From: Paracoccus haematequi
GTDB taxonomy: Bacteria; Pseudomonadota; Alphaproteobacteria; Rhodobacterales; Rhodobacteraceae
Assembly: GCF_900631945.1 (NCBI RefSeq)
Contig: NZ_UZWE01000033.1
Span: 1-64,000 of the forward strand
DNA: 64,000 nucleotides
Reading direction: 5' to 3'
Shown here piece by piece: positions 25,609 through 39,526 of the stretch. Numbering within the stretch: position 1 is the stretch's first letter; each line of letters starts with the position of its first letter. The position numbers and the translations under genes were made by a program. The notes under the pieces were generated by a model. That model saw only the letters and a program-made list of their open reading frames with translations, was not told where the DNA came from and ran no database searches.

Positions 25609-26913
25609 TCACACTTCCTCGATCCGCAATTCGACCGGCTCGCCCGCCAGGACGCCGGTGCGGGGCAGGGTCTCGATGGCAAAGTCGATCGCCTCGGGCG
25701 TGGTCTTGTGGGTCACGACCAGCACCGGCACGCTGTCGGGGCTGTGCTGGCCGTATTGCCGCATCCGGTCGATCGAGATCCCGGCATCGCCCAGGACCGT
25801 CGCCACCTTGGCCAGGGCGCCCGGCTTGTCCTGCAATTCCAGGCGGATGTAATAGGCCGCCGGCACGGCGGTGCGCGCGGGCTGGGCGGCCTTCAGGGTC
25901 GTGGCGGGCTGGCCGAAAACCGGCATCCGCACGCCGCGCGCGATTTCTACCACGTCGGACAGGACCGCGCTGGCGGTGGGGCCTTCGCCCGCGCCCGCGC
26001 CGCGCAGAACAAGCTGGCCCACGCTGTCGCCTTCGACCACCACCATGTTGGTGCCGCCCATCAACTGCCCCAGGGGGCTGTCGGCGGGAACCAGGCAGGG
26101 CGACATGCGCTGTTCCAGGCCGCGCGGCGTCATCTGCGCCACGCCCAGCAGCTTGATCTTGTAGCCCATGTCGGCAGCGCGGCGAATGTCGTCGATGCTG
26201 ACGCGCTCGATCCCTTCGATCTCGACGGCCTCGAAATTGACCCGGGTGCCGAAGGCGATCGAGGACAGGATCGCCAGCTTGTGCCCCGCGTCGATGCCGC
26301 CCACGTCCAGCGTCGGGTCGGCTTCCAGGTATCCCAGCTGCCGCGCTTCCTCGAACACGGCGTCGTAGGGCAGGCCCGCGCTGTCCATCCGCGTCAGGAT
26401 ATAGTTGCAGGTGCCGTTCATCACGCCCATGACGCGGCGGATCTCGTTGCCGGCCAGCGATTCCGTCATCGCCTTGATGACCGGGATGCCGCCCGCCACC
26501 GCCGCCTCGAAGCGCAGGGTGCGGCCCAGGCTCTCGGCCAGTTCCGCCAGCGCCTGTCCGTGGACCGCCAGCAGCGCCTTGTTCGCGGTGACGACATCCT
26601 TGCCCGACCGCAAGGCGGCCTCGATGCTGTCCTTGGCAATGCCGCTGTCGCCGCCCACCAGTTCGACGAAGACATCCACGTCATCCGCCGTGGCCACCGC
26701 CATCGCATCGTTCTCCCAGCGATAGGACGACAGGTCGGCATCGCGGTTCTTGCGCCTGTCGCGCGCGCAGATGGCGGTGATCGCCACGGTGCGGCCCGTG
26801 CGGCGCGCCAGCAGATCGGTGTGTTTCTGGACGATCTTGACGACACCGATCCCGACGGTGCCAAGCCCGGCGATGCCAAGTCTGAGGGGATCGGGGCGAA
26901 GGGGGGACGACAT
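25609..26913 (-). CDS. hom: Homoserine dehydrogenase
   Basis: This 434-residue enzyme reduces aspartate semialdehyde to homoserine for threonine and methionine synthesis. It has the Rossmann motif [11 protein letters not shown] at about 13-23, the NAD-domain segment [10 protein letters not shown], the catalytic-domain signature [11 protein letters not shown] with the downstream [12 protein letters not shown], and a C-terminal ACT domain (from about 350, [13 protein letters not shown]) for feedback control. It is monocistronic. Confidence 0.96.
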   Translation of the reverse strand: MSSPLRPDPLRLGIAGLGTVGIGVVKIVQKHTDLLARRTGRTVAITAICARDRRKNRDADLSSYRWENDAMAVATADDVDVFVELVGGDSGIAKDSIEAALRSGKDVVTANKALLAVHGQALAELAESLGRTLRFEAAVAGGIPVIKAMTESLAGNEIRRVMGVMNGTCNYILTRMDSAGLPYDAVFEEARQLGYLEADPTLDVGGIDAGHKLAILSSIAFGTRVNFEAVEIEGIERVSIDDIRRAADMGYKIKLLGVAQMTPRGLEQRMSPCLVPADSPLGQLMGGTNMVVVEGDSVGQLVLRGAGAGEGPTASAVLSDVVEIARGVRMPVFGQPATTLKAAQPARTAVPAAYYIRLELQDKPGALAKVATVLGDAGISIDRMRQYGQHSPDSVPVLVVTHKTTPEAIDFAIETLPRTGVLAGEPVELRIEEV

Positions 26914-26976
26914 AAAGGCCTCTTGTCTGCGACTGCCTGCTGTTAGCGCGGGCCGCGCCGTCATGCAACGCGCGAG

Positions 26977-27498
26977 TCAGCCGCCTTCGTCAAGCCCTGC
27001 CCATTCCCCATCGATGCCCGTTCCGCGCATGATCGACACGACCCGCCGCGCGGCCCGCAGCGTTTCGGCATGGATGGCGTGGACGGCTGCCGGATCCATC
27101 TCGTCGGGATAGCGTTCGCCGCGCGTGTTGATGAAGGTCGGATGCCAATGGCCGGGCTTGCGCCCCGGACGCCACGAGGCATGGCACAGCAGGTTGCGGT
27201 TCAGGCGGATGGCGCGCAGATCCTCGGCCAGCCGGTCACGGCCCTGAACCTCGGCCTGCCGCATCGAGGCCGCGAAACTGTCGATCAGCGTGCCCAGGGT
27301 ATCGTCGGCGATCTCCTCCATCCGCCGCAGCCAGCGCTGCAACGCCTTGTCGTCCGCCTCCTCGCCCAGTTGCTGGCGGGACAGGGAAAAGATCGCCCGC
27401 TTCAACGCCTCCTCAAGAAAGCCGAAGCCCGCCACGGCATGGCCGATGGCCGCGGCCATCTCGTCGGACAGGCGGTCGGGGGCGCGGGGCAGGGCCAT
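26977..27498 (-). CDS. Conserved protein with an RNxxCH (HEPN-like) motif
   Basis: This 173-residue, largely helical cytoplasmic protein starts with an amphipathic helix (GFGFLEEALKRAIF). At about residue 105 it has LNRNLLCHASWRPG, an R-N-x3-H arrangement similar to HEPN catalytic motifs, followed by a strand-rich end (HPTFINTRGERY). I recall homologues with RNxLCHGSW in many proteobacteria, without known function. Composition is host-like. It follows the remnant at 27501 by two bases. A nuclease role is only a hypothesis. Confidence 0.72.
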   Translation of the reverse strand: MALPRAPDRLSDEMAAAIGHAVAGFGFLEEALKRAIFSLSRQQLGEEADDKALQRWLRRMEEIADDTLGTLIDSFAASMRQAEVQGRDRLAEDLRAIRLNRNLLCHASWRPGRKPGHWHPTFINTRGERYPDEMDPAAVHAIHAETLRAARRVVSIMRGTGIDGEWAGLDEGG

Positions 27499-27500
27499 GG

Positions 27501-27866
27501 CTATTCGCGCGACAGCCCCCGGGCCCAGGTCGCGGGCAGCAGGTCATGGCGCAAGTGCCGGGACAGGCTTTCGCAGCGGCGCCCGGAAAAGGCCCGCCGC
27601 AGATGTCTCGGTGACCGACGATGGGTTTCGTTCTTGTGGCAGCGTTCTTCGCCGGCACGGAAGAGGTCGAGGGTGCCTGCAAAAACCGGCACCGGCCTGA
27701 CAGCTATGTCGGGATGCAGCCCCGCCCCGTCATCGGTAAGGCCGAACAGCCGGAAGGGCGGCGTGATGTCGCGCCCGATCATCCCGTGCAGACGGTTGAC
27801 GTATTCCGGCCCGAACGTCGGGCTCCATTTGATGCAGTCGACCTGCCTGATCTCCCGCACGTCCAT
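27501..27866 (-). pseudogene. Glycosyltransferase-like gene remnant
   Basis: The first 60 or so codons (VDCIKWSPTFGPEYVNRLHG, then FRLFGLTDDGAGL) match the N-terminus of a Rhodobacteraceae glycosyltransferase-like family of about 300 residues, as I recall it. After about residue 62 the product is arginine-rich, unlike the family, and ends at 121 codons. It is therefore probably a truncated or frameshifted remnant. The frame stays open up to two bases before the next gene and has a GAAGGAAAC ribosome binding site, so a short translated product cannot be excluded. Confidence 0.5.
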
Positions 27867-27931
27867 CCGCCGTTTCCTTCTTTCTCCGGCAGGGTTTCAC
27901 AGCCGGCCAGGTAAGGCAACGCCTGTTCACC

Positions 27932-27993
27932 TTTGTCCAAATATCCCACAGGGGGTCCGGGGGACGTGAAGTCCCCCGGCTATCGCGGGACGC
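27932..27993 (-). repeat. Hairpin-containing intergenic repeat, copy 3
   Basis: Read on the minus strand, this contains GCGTCCCGCGATAGCC, a hairpin with arms GGGGGAC and GTCCCCC, then GGACCCCC and GGGATATTTGGAC. This is the same order of parts as the copy at 14251. It lies just after the methylmalonyl-CoA mutase stop and could act as a terminator or RNA-stabilising hairpin. Confidence 0.6.
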
Positions 27994-27995
27994 AA

Positions 27996-30131
<2,136 letters not shown>

Positions 30132-30188
30132 GATCCATCCTTTCGCACGGCGCGGCCTGCCCTATATTCAGAACAGGAAGGGGTGCCG

Positions 30189-30695
30189 ATGAAGTTGAAA
30201 TTGCTGATATTCGCGATGCTGGCCGCAGCCATGGGACCGGCCAGGGAGGCGCCCCCGCCCCAGGTCGAGGCCCAGCCCGCCAGTCCCGAGGAGGTTCCGG
30301 CCGATCCGGTGGCGCCGGAACCGCGTGCGGAGCTGCGGATCCTGTCCGCATCCGACGCCAGCCCGGTCGATTTCCTGTGGAACGCGCGTCCGGTGGTGGT
30401 CTTTGCCGACACGCCCGACGATCCGGCCTTCCGCCAGCAGATGCGCGCCCTGGAAGGCCGCAGCGAGGCGTTGGTCGAACGCGACGTGGTGGTCATCGCC
30501 GACAGCGATCCGCAGGCCAACAGCGCCTGGCGGCAGCAGCTGCATCCGCGCGGCTTTTCGCTGGTCATCATCGACAAGGACGGGCAGGTGAAGCAGCGCC
30601 GCCCCTTGCCTTGGGACGTGCGCGAAATCAGCCGGGCCATCGACAAGCTGCCCCTGCGCCGGCAAGAGATCGGCCGGGCGGGACTGTTGCCGTGA
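30189..30695 (+). CDS. DUF4174-like secreted protein
   Basis: This 168-residue protein has a hydrophobic N-terminus (about residues 3-16), a proline/alanine/glutamate-rich linker, and a domain at about 45-150 with RPVVVFADTPDDPAFRQQM and FSLVIIDKDGQVKQRRPLPWD. This matches the thioredoxin-like DUF4174 pattern; no CxxC is present. The ATG follows AGGAAGGGGTGCCG and a -10-like TATATT lies 20 bases upstream. The function is unknown; it is the only plus-strand gene of normal size between 26 and 39 kb. Confidence 0.78.
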   Translation: MKLKLLIFAMLAAAMGPAREAPPPQVEAQPASPEEVPADPVAPEPRAELRILSASDASPVDFLWNARPVVVFADTPDDPAFRQQMRALEGRSEALVERDVVVIADSDPQANSAWRQQLHPRGFSLVIIDKDGQVKQRRPLPWDVREISRAIDKLPLRRQEIGRAGLLP

Positions 30696-30698
30696 GGA

Positions 30699-30727
30699 TT
30701 GAAATGCAGGCGCGCGCCGCCTATATT
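30699..30727 (+). promoter_or_regulatory. Near-consensus sigma-70 promoter for the 24-codon ORF
   Basis: TTGAAA (30699-30704) and TATATT (30722-30727) are spaced by 17 bases. Each matches the sigma-70 consensus at five of six positions. Predicted transcription would start near 30734, a few bases before an ideal ribosome binding site. It begins just after the stop of the DUF4174 gene. Confidence 0.65.
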
Positions 30728-30753
30728 CAACCCGAAGGACAAGGAGGTTCGAC

Positions 30754-30828
30754 ATGAGCACGACATCCTACAACCCGCGCCCCATTACTGGCCGAACCGG
30801 CCCGATGCCGGGTTATTCCCGGCGCTGA
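30754..30828 (+). CDS. Probable 24-residue small protein
   Basis: The ORF MSTTSYNPRP...GYSRR is 24 codons, below normal annotation limits. An exact AAGGAGG (30741-30747) lies six bases before the ATG, a near-consensus promoter precedes it, and a terminator-like hairpin follows at 30863-30894. Together these define a self-contained unit of about 160 nucleotides. The peptide is basic, rich in Ser, Thr, Pro and Arg, with no membrane helix. The 3' half overlaps, antisense, the end of the 225-codon gene on the other strand. It could be a small protein, a leader peptide or a dual-function RNA. Confidence 0.55.
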   Translation: MSTTSYNPRPITGRTGPMPGYSRR

Positions 30829-31458
30829 GCCGCGTCTTTTCAGCCTGAATCCACGTCGTGACGCCCGCTTTGGTTTCCGCAAGGCGGGCTTTTTGCCGCG
30901 AATCGCTCAGCCTGGCGACGGCCTCGCTGCCGCCGGTCAGATGGGCCAGCAGGAAGGCCATCGCTTCTTCGCCCAGGTCGATCGCCTCGATCTTCATCTC
31001 GATATAGTGGCGATACATCCGCGCGGCCCTCTGCGCGCCGATCCGGTTCAGCCGCAAGGCGCGCAGATCGGCGATCATCGCGCCGATGGTGGCAAGCTGG
31101 TTGTAATACTGCACCACCGGATCGACGACGCGGAAGGGCAGGACGTGGATGTCCTCGACGATGGCGCTGAACAGGCGGTCGTTGTGTTCGGTCGGGATCA
31201 CCGGAAAGAAGCCGCCGCCCTTCAGGATCAGCGCCTCGATCTCGGCGCCATAGCGGGGCAGGTTCTGGCCCTTCAGCGTCGCGACATGCACGCGGATTTC
31301 GGCGTAAAGCGCGCCCTGCACGTCGCGGACGCGTTCGGCGCGCGCGGCACGGTCCCGCGCCGCGCTGAGAAGATGCGTCACCACCCAGCCGCCCGCGACC
31401 ACCGCGCCGCCGATCATGGCGGCGACGACGCGGGCGTCGGACAGGGTGGCGGCGACGC

Positions 31459-31462
<4 letters not shown>
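30785..31462 (-). CDS. Single-pass membrane protein of unknown function
   Basis: This 225-residue protein has one N-terminal helix (about residues 10-32, ending WVVTHLLSAARDRAAR), a basic segment, and then a long helical cytoplasmic domain. I recognise no family. Its ATG overlaps the pccA stop by four bases, so it is translated with propionyl-CoA carboxylase. The last 15 codons are antisense to the 24-codon ORF. A role in the pathway is inferred from position only. Confidence 0.7.
30863..30894 (+). terminator. Terminator-like hairpin after the 24-codon ORF
   Basis: GCCCGCTT and AAGGCGGGC pair with one bulged base around a ten-base loop and are followed by five T residues on the plus strand. 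It lies 34 bases after the small ORF stop, inside the minus-strand 225-codon gene, so its sequence is also constrained by coding. Confidence 0.55.
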
Positions 31463-33516
<2,054 letters not shown>

Positions 33517-33540
33517 GGGCGGCCCCCCCGGCCAGGCATG

Positions 33541-33575
33541 AAAAAGCCGCCCAGGGGCGCAAGGCCCCGGGCGGC
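33541..33575 (-). terminator. Rho-independent terminator after the 70-codon lipoprotein gene
   Basis: On the minus strand GCCGCCCGGGG and CCCCTGGGCGGC form a strong GC-rich stem followed by TTTTT. It lies between the small lipoprotein gene at 33619 and the pccA start at 33516, which implies that pccA has its own promoter or depends on read-through. Confidence 0.75.
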
Positions 33576-33618
33576 GATCGATGGGTCGCGGCGCGACGGG
33601 CGCGCCGGGATCAGCGCG

Positions 33619-33831
33619 TTATTGGCAAAGCCGCACGTCGTTGCACAGCGCACCGGCCGCGCCGCCGATGGCAGCGCCCTTGACGACGTTGTGGCCGCCG
33701 ACATGGGCGACGGTCGCACCCACGCCCGCGCCGATAAGCGCGCGGTCGGTGTCGGTCGGGTTGATGCCCTGGGTGCAGCCCGCAACGGCAGTCGTGCCGA
33801 CAAGGGCGGCAATGGCAAGGAACTTGGACAT
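33619..33831 (-). CDS. Small glycine-zipper lipoprotein
   Basis: This 70-residue protein has a signal peptide with lipobox VAGC (Cys about 19). The glycine-rich helix (GAGVGATVAHVGGHNVVKGAAIGGAAGALC) has GxxxG-type spacing, and the C-terminal motif is C-x5-CQ. It is a paralogue of the next gene upstream. Such glycine-zipper lipoproteins usually sit in the outer membrane. The function is unknown. Confidence 0.78.
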   Translation of the reverse strand: MSKFLAIAALVGTTAVAGCTQGINPTDTDRALIGAGVGATVAHVGGHNVVKGAAIGGAAGALCNDVRLCQ

Positions 33832-33888
33832 GTCTGTCTTCCTGTGAGGTGATTGGCTGGACGGGAACGCCCGCCCAGCCGGTCAGGT

Positions 33889-34134
33889 TCAGTAACGACG
33901 CTGGCAGACGCCGGCGTCGTCGCACAGCGCGCCGCCCACGGCGCCGATGGCCGCGCCGGTCGCCAGATCCTCATCCAGGGCCTTGGCGATGACCGCACCG
34001 GCGACAGCGCCGCCAGCCGCGCGCTGCGCATCGGGCGACAGGCCGGTCGCGGTGCCATAGCCCTGGTCGCAGGCCGCCAGGCCCAGAAGAACGAAAGCGC
34101 CAGCGGCGACACGGGTGAACAGCGAAGTCTGCAT
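33889..34134 (-). CDS. Small glycine-zipper lipoprotein, paralogue
   Basis: This 81-residue protein has a lipobox LAAC after a 21-residue signal peptide, a glycine-rich segment (AAGGAVAGAVIAKALDEDLATGAAIGAVGGALC) and the same terminal C-x5-CQ motif as the downstream gene, followed by RRY. The shared end shows a tandem duplication. A promoter-like pair lies about 60 bases upstream. Confidence 0.75.
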   Translation of the reverse strand: MQTSLFTRVAAGAFVLLGLAACDQGYGTATGLSPDAQRAAGGAVAGAVIAKALDEDLATGAAIGAVGGALCDDAGVCQRRY

Positions 34135-34188
34135 GAGGATTTGCCTGTATAGTGGGCCGGATGACCGGCCGTTGAAGGATGGTGACCG

Positions 34189-34216
34189 ACTATCGCACAG
34201 CCGGGGGCAAGGTCAA
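34189..34216 (-). promoter_or_regulatory. Possible promoter for the lipoprotein pair
   Basis: On the minus strand TTGACC (34211-34216) and GATAGT (34189-34194) are spaced by 16 bases, about 55 bases before the ATG at 34134. The match is good at -35 and moderate at -10. Confidence 0.4.
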
Positions 34217-34264
34217 ACTGACATGGGTGTGACTTCAAGGCCCTAGGCAGCAAATTGCGCATTC

Positions 34265-34693
34265 TCAACGATCCGCCGGATGGTCGTCGTCGCCGTTGTC
34301 GCCGTCGTCCCAATCGTCTTCCTCCCAGCCGAAATCGGGCGGGCTGTCCTGGGCGAACAGTTCGGGGAAGGACGCCTCGGCGGCGGCCATGTCGACTTGC
34401 AGCAACTGGTCGTAATCGGCGGGGTCGAAGGCGCCGACGGGCTTGACCTCGCGCCCGATCAGCCAGCCCAGGCGGCCGGCGTCCAGGTTGCCGCGAACGA
34501 AGGGTTCGTCTCCGAAATGTTCGATCAGCGCGGCCAGGAAACCGGCATCGGCGCGGCGGTCGGCGGGCTTGCGGTCGCGGAAGCGTTCGCGCCGGGTGAT
34601 CGGCGTCGCGCCCTTCTTGCGGTTTTCGCGGCGGATGACGAATTGGAAATCGGTGCCGGGAAGGCGTCCCGGAAAGCCCCGGTGTTTCAGCAT
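34265..34693 (-). CDS. Uncharacterised acidic-tailed protein
   Basis: This 142-residue cytoplasmic protein has a basic N-terminus (FVIRRENRKKGATPITRRERFRDRKPADRR) and a very acidic C-terminus (EEDDWDDGDNGDDDHPAD). An AGGGGCAC ribosome binding site supports ATG 34693. I recognise no domain. It sits inside the pccB-pccA interval. Confidence 0.65.
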   Translation of the reverse strand: MLKHRGFPGRLPGTDFQFVIRRENRKKGATPITRRERFRDRKPADRRADAGFLAALIEHFGDEPFVRGNLDAGRLGWLIGREVKPVGAFDPADYDQLLQVDMAAAEASFPELFAQDSPPDFGWEEDDWDDGDNGDDDHPADR

Positions 34694-34774
34694 GATGTGC
34701 CCCTTTTGTCGGGGCGGGCCGGGCCGGAAAGGCGCGGGCAGCCGGACCGCCCGCGCAATGTCAGTCGGTTCGGC

Positions 34775-34921
34775 TCAGTTGGCGCCGTATTTGCCCTGAT
34801 AGACCGGCTCGGTCGTGACCGGGTTGGCGGCGGGCACATAGACTTCGGGTTCGGGGGCCTGACGCTGGCACGCCGCAAAGGCCGAGACCAGCACGAGGCT
34901 GAGGATGATTTTCTTCGACAT
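34775..34921 (-). CDS. 48-residue lipoprotein between pccB and pccA
   Basis: This short gene encodes MSKKIILSLVLVSAFAAC and then a 30-residue tail (EVYVPAANPVTTEPVYQGKYG). The lipobox is FAAC with Cys18. An AGGAG ribosome binding site lies upstream of the ATG. I recall near-identical small proteins ending in EPVYTGKY-type sequence next to pccB in other Rhodobacteraceae, so it is probably conserved in this position. The function is unknown. Confidence 0.75.
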   Translation of the reverse strand: MSKKIILSLVLVSAFAACQRQAPEPEVYVPAANPVTTEPVYQGKYGAN

Positions 34922-35119
34922 GTCGTCACGCTCCTGTAAAGCGGGCGCGGCTGCGCCCGTCTGCTCGGGTTCAGGGGGATGTCTTCATGCACCGCCCCGC
35001 CGGGCATGATAGCGGCGGCACGCAGGCGCAGACAGACGGGCCGGGCGGCGGGCATCAAATGTCCCGCAGCCTGTGGCCAGCCTGCATCATTCACGCGTTT
35101 GTGCAACACCGTTAGCATC

Positions 35120-36652
<1,533 letters not shown>

Positions 36653-36825
36653 CGCAGCACCTCCCGCTTGTTGCGCCGCAGCCTAGTCAGGCGGGGAAGG
36701 GCAGGGAAGCAAAATCAAGAAAATTTGCAAACTATGTTTTTCATCTGAAGAGAAAAATGAAAATCTGCAAACCAACGGACGCCGACGTGCCGCGCGCTGC
36801 TGTCGTTCGAATAGGGGGAGAGGGG

Positions 36826-36922
36826 TGAGAGGCTGGACAACGACCCAAGCGGGGCTCGTTACGGCTGCTTCCTTCCGGACCTGACCGGGTTGGCGAGGCG
36901 CCTGCCCGCGCCAACCTCTCAG
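36826..36922 (-). ncRNA. ffs: Signal recognition particle RNA (small bacterial type)
   Basis: On the minus strand the universally conserved apical region GGTCAGGTCCGGAAGGAAG followed by CAGCC is present, flanked by arms that pair (GAGAGGTTGG with the distal CCAGCCTCTC). Length is about 97 nucleotides. It binds Ffh for co-translational targeting. It is transcribed towards pccB; the ends are set by the terminal pairing and are accurate to a few bases. Confidence 0.93.
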
Positions 36923-36959
36923 GCGGATAGATAGTGCGCCGCGCGGCGCGATGCAACCG

Positions 36960-38816
36960 TCAAAGATGCAGGCGCACCACCGCGAAGTCGCTGTCGGATT
37001 TGCCCACATGCTCCATGTGCCTGCCGCAGCGGGCGGAGATTTCGGGCAGAAGGGGCAGGGCCTGGGGTCCGGTCTCGAACAGGGCCGAGGTTCCGGGCAT
37101 CGGCAGGAAATGCCAGGCGGGGGCGGCTTCGATCGACAGGTGGCGGCGCTGGCGCAGGTAATCGCGGATCACGTCGCGGGTCGGCGGTCCGGGCGGCAGA
37201 ATCACCGGCGTTCCCGCCGTCAGCGGCGCGAACAGCCCGCAGGCCGCCAGGCGATAGGAATTGGTCGCCAGCACGAAGCGATCGTCGTCGGCCAGGGCGC
37301 CGCCGCGCCAGGTCAGGTCGCGCACCCGGCTGCCGCCCGTCGCGCGGCCGTCCTGCGCGAAGGCGGGGGGGCGGGACAGGTCGATGTCCCAGCAGAGATC
37401 CTGGATGACATCGAACTGATAGGCCGGAAAGCCCGGATCGGTCAGCGGCTGGTCAGAACAGCCAGGCCGGATCTGCCGGAACAGGCTGGCCGACCGCTCC
37501 AGCCAGCCGCGCAAGTCCGCCCCGGTGACCAGCAGGGCGCAAATGCGGTTCGGAAAGGAATAGATGTCGGTCAGGTTGCCCAGCCGCAGCCGCCCCGGCG
37601 CCACATCGGTGTAATAGTCAGGCCCGCCCCGGCCCCCTGCGCGGAAGGGCGCGGCGGCGGACAGAACCGGGATTCCGTCCAGCCGCGTGCCCTTCAGGCT
37701 TTTGCGCACGAACCAGCGTTGCGCCATATTCACCAGGCGCAACGCCGGATCGACACCGACCAGGGCGAAATAGCTGCTGATGCGCCGGTCGCTGTGGCCG
37801 ATGCGGCGGCGCAGATGGGTCTGGGTCAACCGATGCGTGGCCGCCACCGCGCGCAGGACGGCGGGCGAGGCGGGCTGGTCGGGCGCCACCCTCTCGCACC
37901 GGGCGGAGGCGTGGGACAGGCGCCATCCCGTTTCCTGGTCGTGAGTCAGCGACAGGTCGATCACCCCCAGGTGCGATCCGCCGAAACCGGGCATCACGGC
38001 GGGCTTGCCCGACAGGGTGGCACCTGCGGCGCCGCTGCCCGCGCGGGGGAAAACCTCGTGCGTGTGGCCCGCGACGATCACGTCCACCCCGTCCAGGGCG
38101 GCCAGGTCGGCTGCGACGTTTTCCGCGCCGGGACGGGACGGGCGGTCGGAAATCCCGCTATGGGCCAGGGCCACGATCAGTTCGGCGCCCTCCGCGCGGA
38201 TCCGGGGCAGGACGCGGCGCGCGGTCTCCAGGATGTCGGCGCAGGCCATCTGCCGCGACAGGTCGCGGTCCCAGGCGGTCGTCTGCGGCGGCAGAAAGCC
38301 CACCACGCCGATGCGCAGCACCACGCGACGTCCTGATGCTGTCAGGACCGGCTTGTCCAGGATAGTGAAGCCGGGAAAATCCGCCCGGCTCCGCAGCCGC
38401 AGGTTGGCCGCCAGAAAGGGAAACCGCGCTTGCCGCGCCGCCGATTGCAGCGCGTCCAGCCCGAAGGCAAAGTCGTGATTGCCGATGGCGGCGGCGTCAT
38501 AGCCCATCAGGTTCATGGCGGCGATGGCGGGATGGCTCTTGGCGCCTGGGCGCGCCGCCTGGTCGCCCAGGGGCGTTCCCTGAAGGAAATCGCCGTTGTC
38601 CAGCAGCAGCGTGTTGCGCGCCGCCGCCCTGTGCCTGTCTACCAGCGAGGCGATTTGCGCCAGGCTGCCCCGCGCGCAGGGCCGGTCTGCCAGATAGTCG
38701 TGGGGCAGCAGCTTCATGTGCATGTCGGTGGTGGCCAGGATCCGCAGGGCCACAGGGTCGGCGGCACCGGCAGAAAGATCGCATGCGCAGATCTCGTCCG
38801 TTGCGTCCCGCATCAC
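36960..38816 (-). CDS. cpdB: CpdB-like 2',3'-cyclic nucleotide phosphodiesterase / 3'-nucleotidase
   Basis: This 618-residue protein has a calcineurin-like metallophosphoesterase domain (LATTDMHMKLLPHDY near 28-42; GDFLQGTP; GNHDF; GHTHEVFP near 240-250) and a C-terminal 5'-nucleotidase domain (YSFPNRICALLVTGADLR, VLATNSYRLA). E. coli CpdB is periplasmic with a signal peptide. Here residues 1-25 are not hydrophobic, so the protein as read is cytoplasmic. Either it is, or the true start lies elsewhere. Confidence 0.9.
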   Translation of the reverse strand: MMRDATDEICACDLSAGAADPVALRILATTDMHMKLLPHDYLADRPCARGSLAQIASLVDRHRAAARNTLLLDNGDFLQGTPLGDQAARPGAKSHPAIAAMNLMGYDAAAIGNHDFAFGLDALQSAARQARFPFLAANLRLRSRADFPGFTILDKPVLTASGRRVVLRIGVVGFLPPQTTAWDRDLSRQMACADILETARRVLPRIRAEGAELIVALAHSGISDRPSRPGAENVAADLAALDGVDVIVAGHTHEVFPRAGSGAAGATLSGKPAVMPGFGGSHLGVIDLSLTHDQETGWRLSHASARCERVAPDQPASPAVLRAVAATHRLTQTHLRRRIGHSDRRISSYFALVGVDPALRLVNMAQRWFVRKSLKGTRLDGIPVLSAAAPFRAGGRGGPDYYTDVAPGRLRLGNLTDIYSFPNRICALLVTGADLRGWLERSASLFRQIRPGCSDQPLTDPGFPAYQFDVIQDLCWDIDLSRPPAFAQDGRATGGSRVRDLTWRGGALADDDRFVLATNSYRLAACGLFAPLTAGTPVILPPGPPTRDVIRDYLRQRRHLSIEAAPAWHFLPMPGTSALFETGPQALPLLPEISARCGRHMEHVGKSDSDFAVVRLHL

Positions 38817-39073
38817 AAAAAACCCCGATTACAGACCAACTTGGCATCCGCGCCAAACCGCAACCTACCCGGAGGGATCGCATCTTCTCAACCCTAGATT
38901 GTCGAAGCGGACGATTAATGCCGGGATCGGAGCATATTCGTCACAGCTGCGGGGATGCGATCGGCGGGCTTCTGCGGGGCGCCGTCCTTGCGGTTGAACA
39001 CGACGCCTCCGGTGCCTTATGAACCCAGCGTCGCGGCAGCCGCGCCGGGATCGGGAGGAGGGTCAAGGCAGGC

Positions 39074-39526
39074 ATGAAATTTTCGTCCCGCATCGACACC
39101 GACAGATCGTCGGCCGAGCTTTTCGACCTGATCGGCGACTTTTCCCGCGGCGAACGCGCCCTGGCCGCCCGAGGTGCCCAGGTCCGCCGGATCGATCCGT
39201 CCCTTGAACCCGGCACCAGCCTTGGCTGGGTGATCCGGTTCCACTGGCGGGGCGGGCTGCGCATCGTGCGGATGGACGTGACGCGCTTCGACCGGCCGTC
39301 GCATATCACGCTGGACGGGCATTCCGACCAGTTCGACCTGGCGATCAACCTTACCGTCGTCGCGCTCAGCCGGGTGAAATCGCGCCTGCTGTTCGAAACC
39401 GAAATCCGCCCCCGCACCATGCGCGCCCGCCTGCTGCTGCAAACCGCCAAGCTGGGCAAGGCGCAGTTGGACCGCAAATACGACCAGCGGATCGCCGATT
39501 TCGTGGCCCACCTGCGCGCGGCCTAG
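39074..39526 (+). CDS. SRPBCC-family protein
   Basis: This 150-residue protein is a single START/SRPBCC-type ligand-binding fold, with the initial strand MKFSSRIDTDRSSAELFDLIGDF and a C-terminal helix (LDRKYDQRIADFVAHL). The ligand is unknown. The ATG follows GGAGGGTCAAGGCAGGC. It converges on pheA with a four-base overlap of stops. Confidence 0.82.
   Translation: MKFSSRIDTDRSSAELFDLIGDFSRGERALAARGAQVRRIDPSLEPGTSLGWVIRFHWRGGLRIVRMDVTRFDRPSHITLDGHSDQFDLAINLTVVALSRVKSRLLFETEIRPRTMRARLLLQTAKLGKAQLDRKYDQRIADFVAHLRAA

Noticed and set aside
36683..37009. Short ORFs across 36.7-37.0 kb
   Set aside because: The region is occupied by the SRP RNA, whose conserved apical loop is unmistakable.
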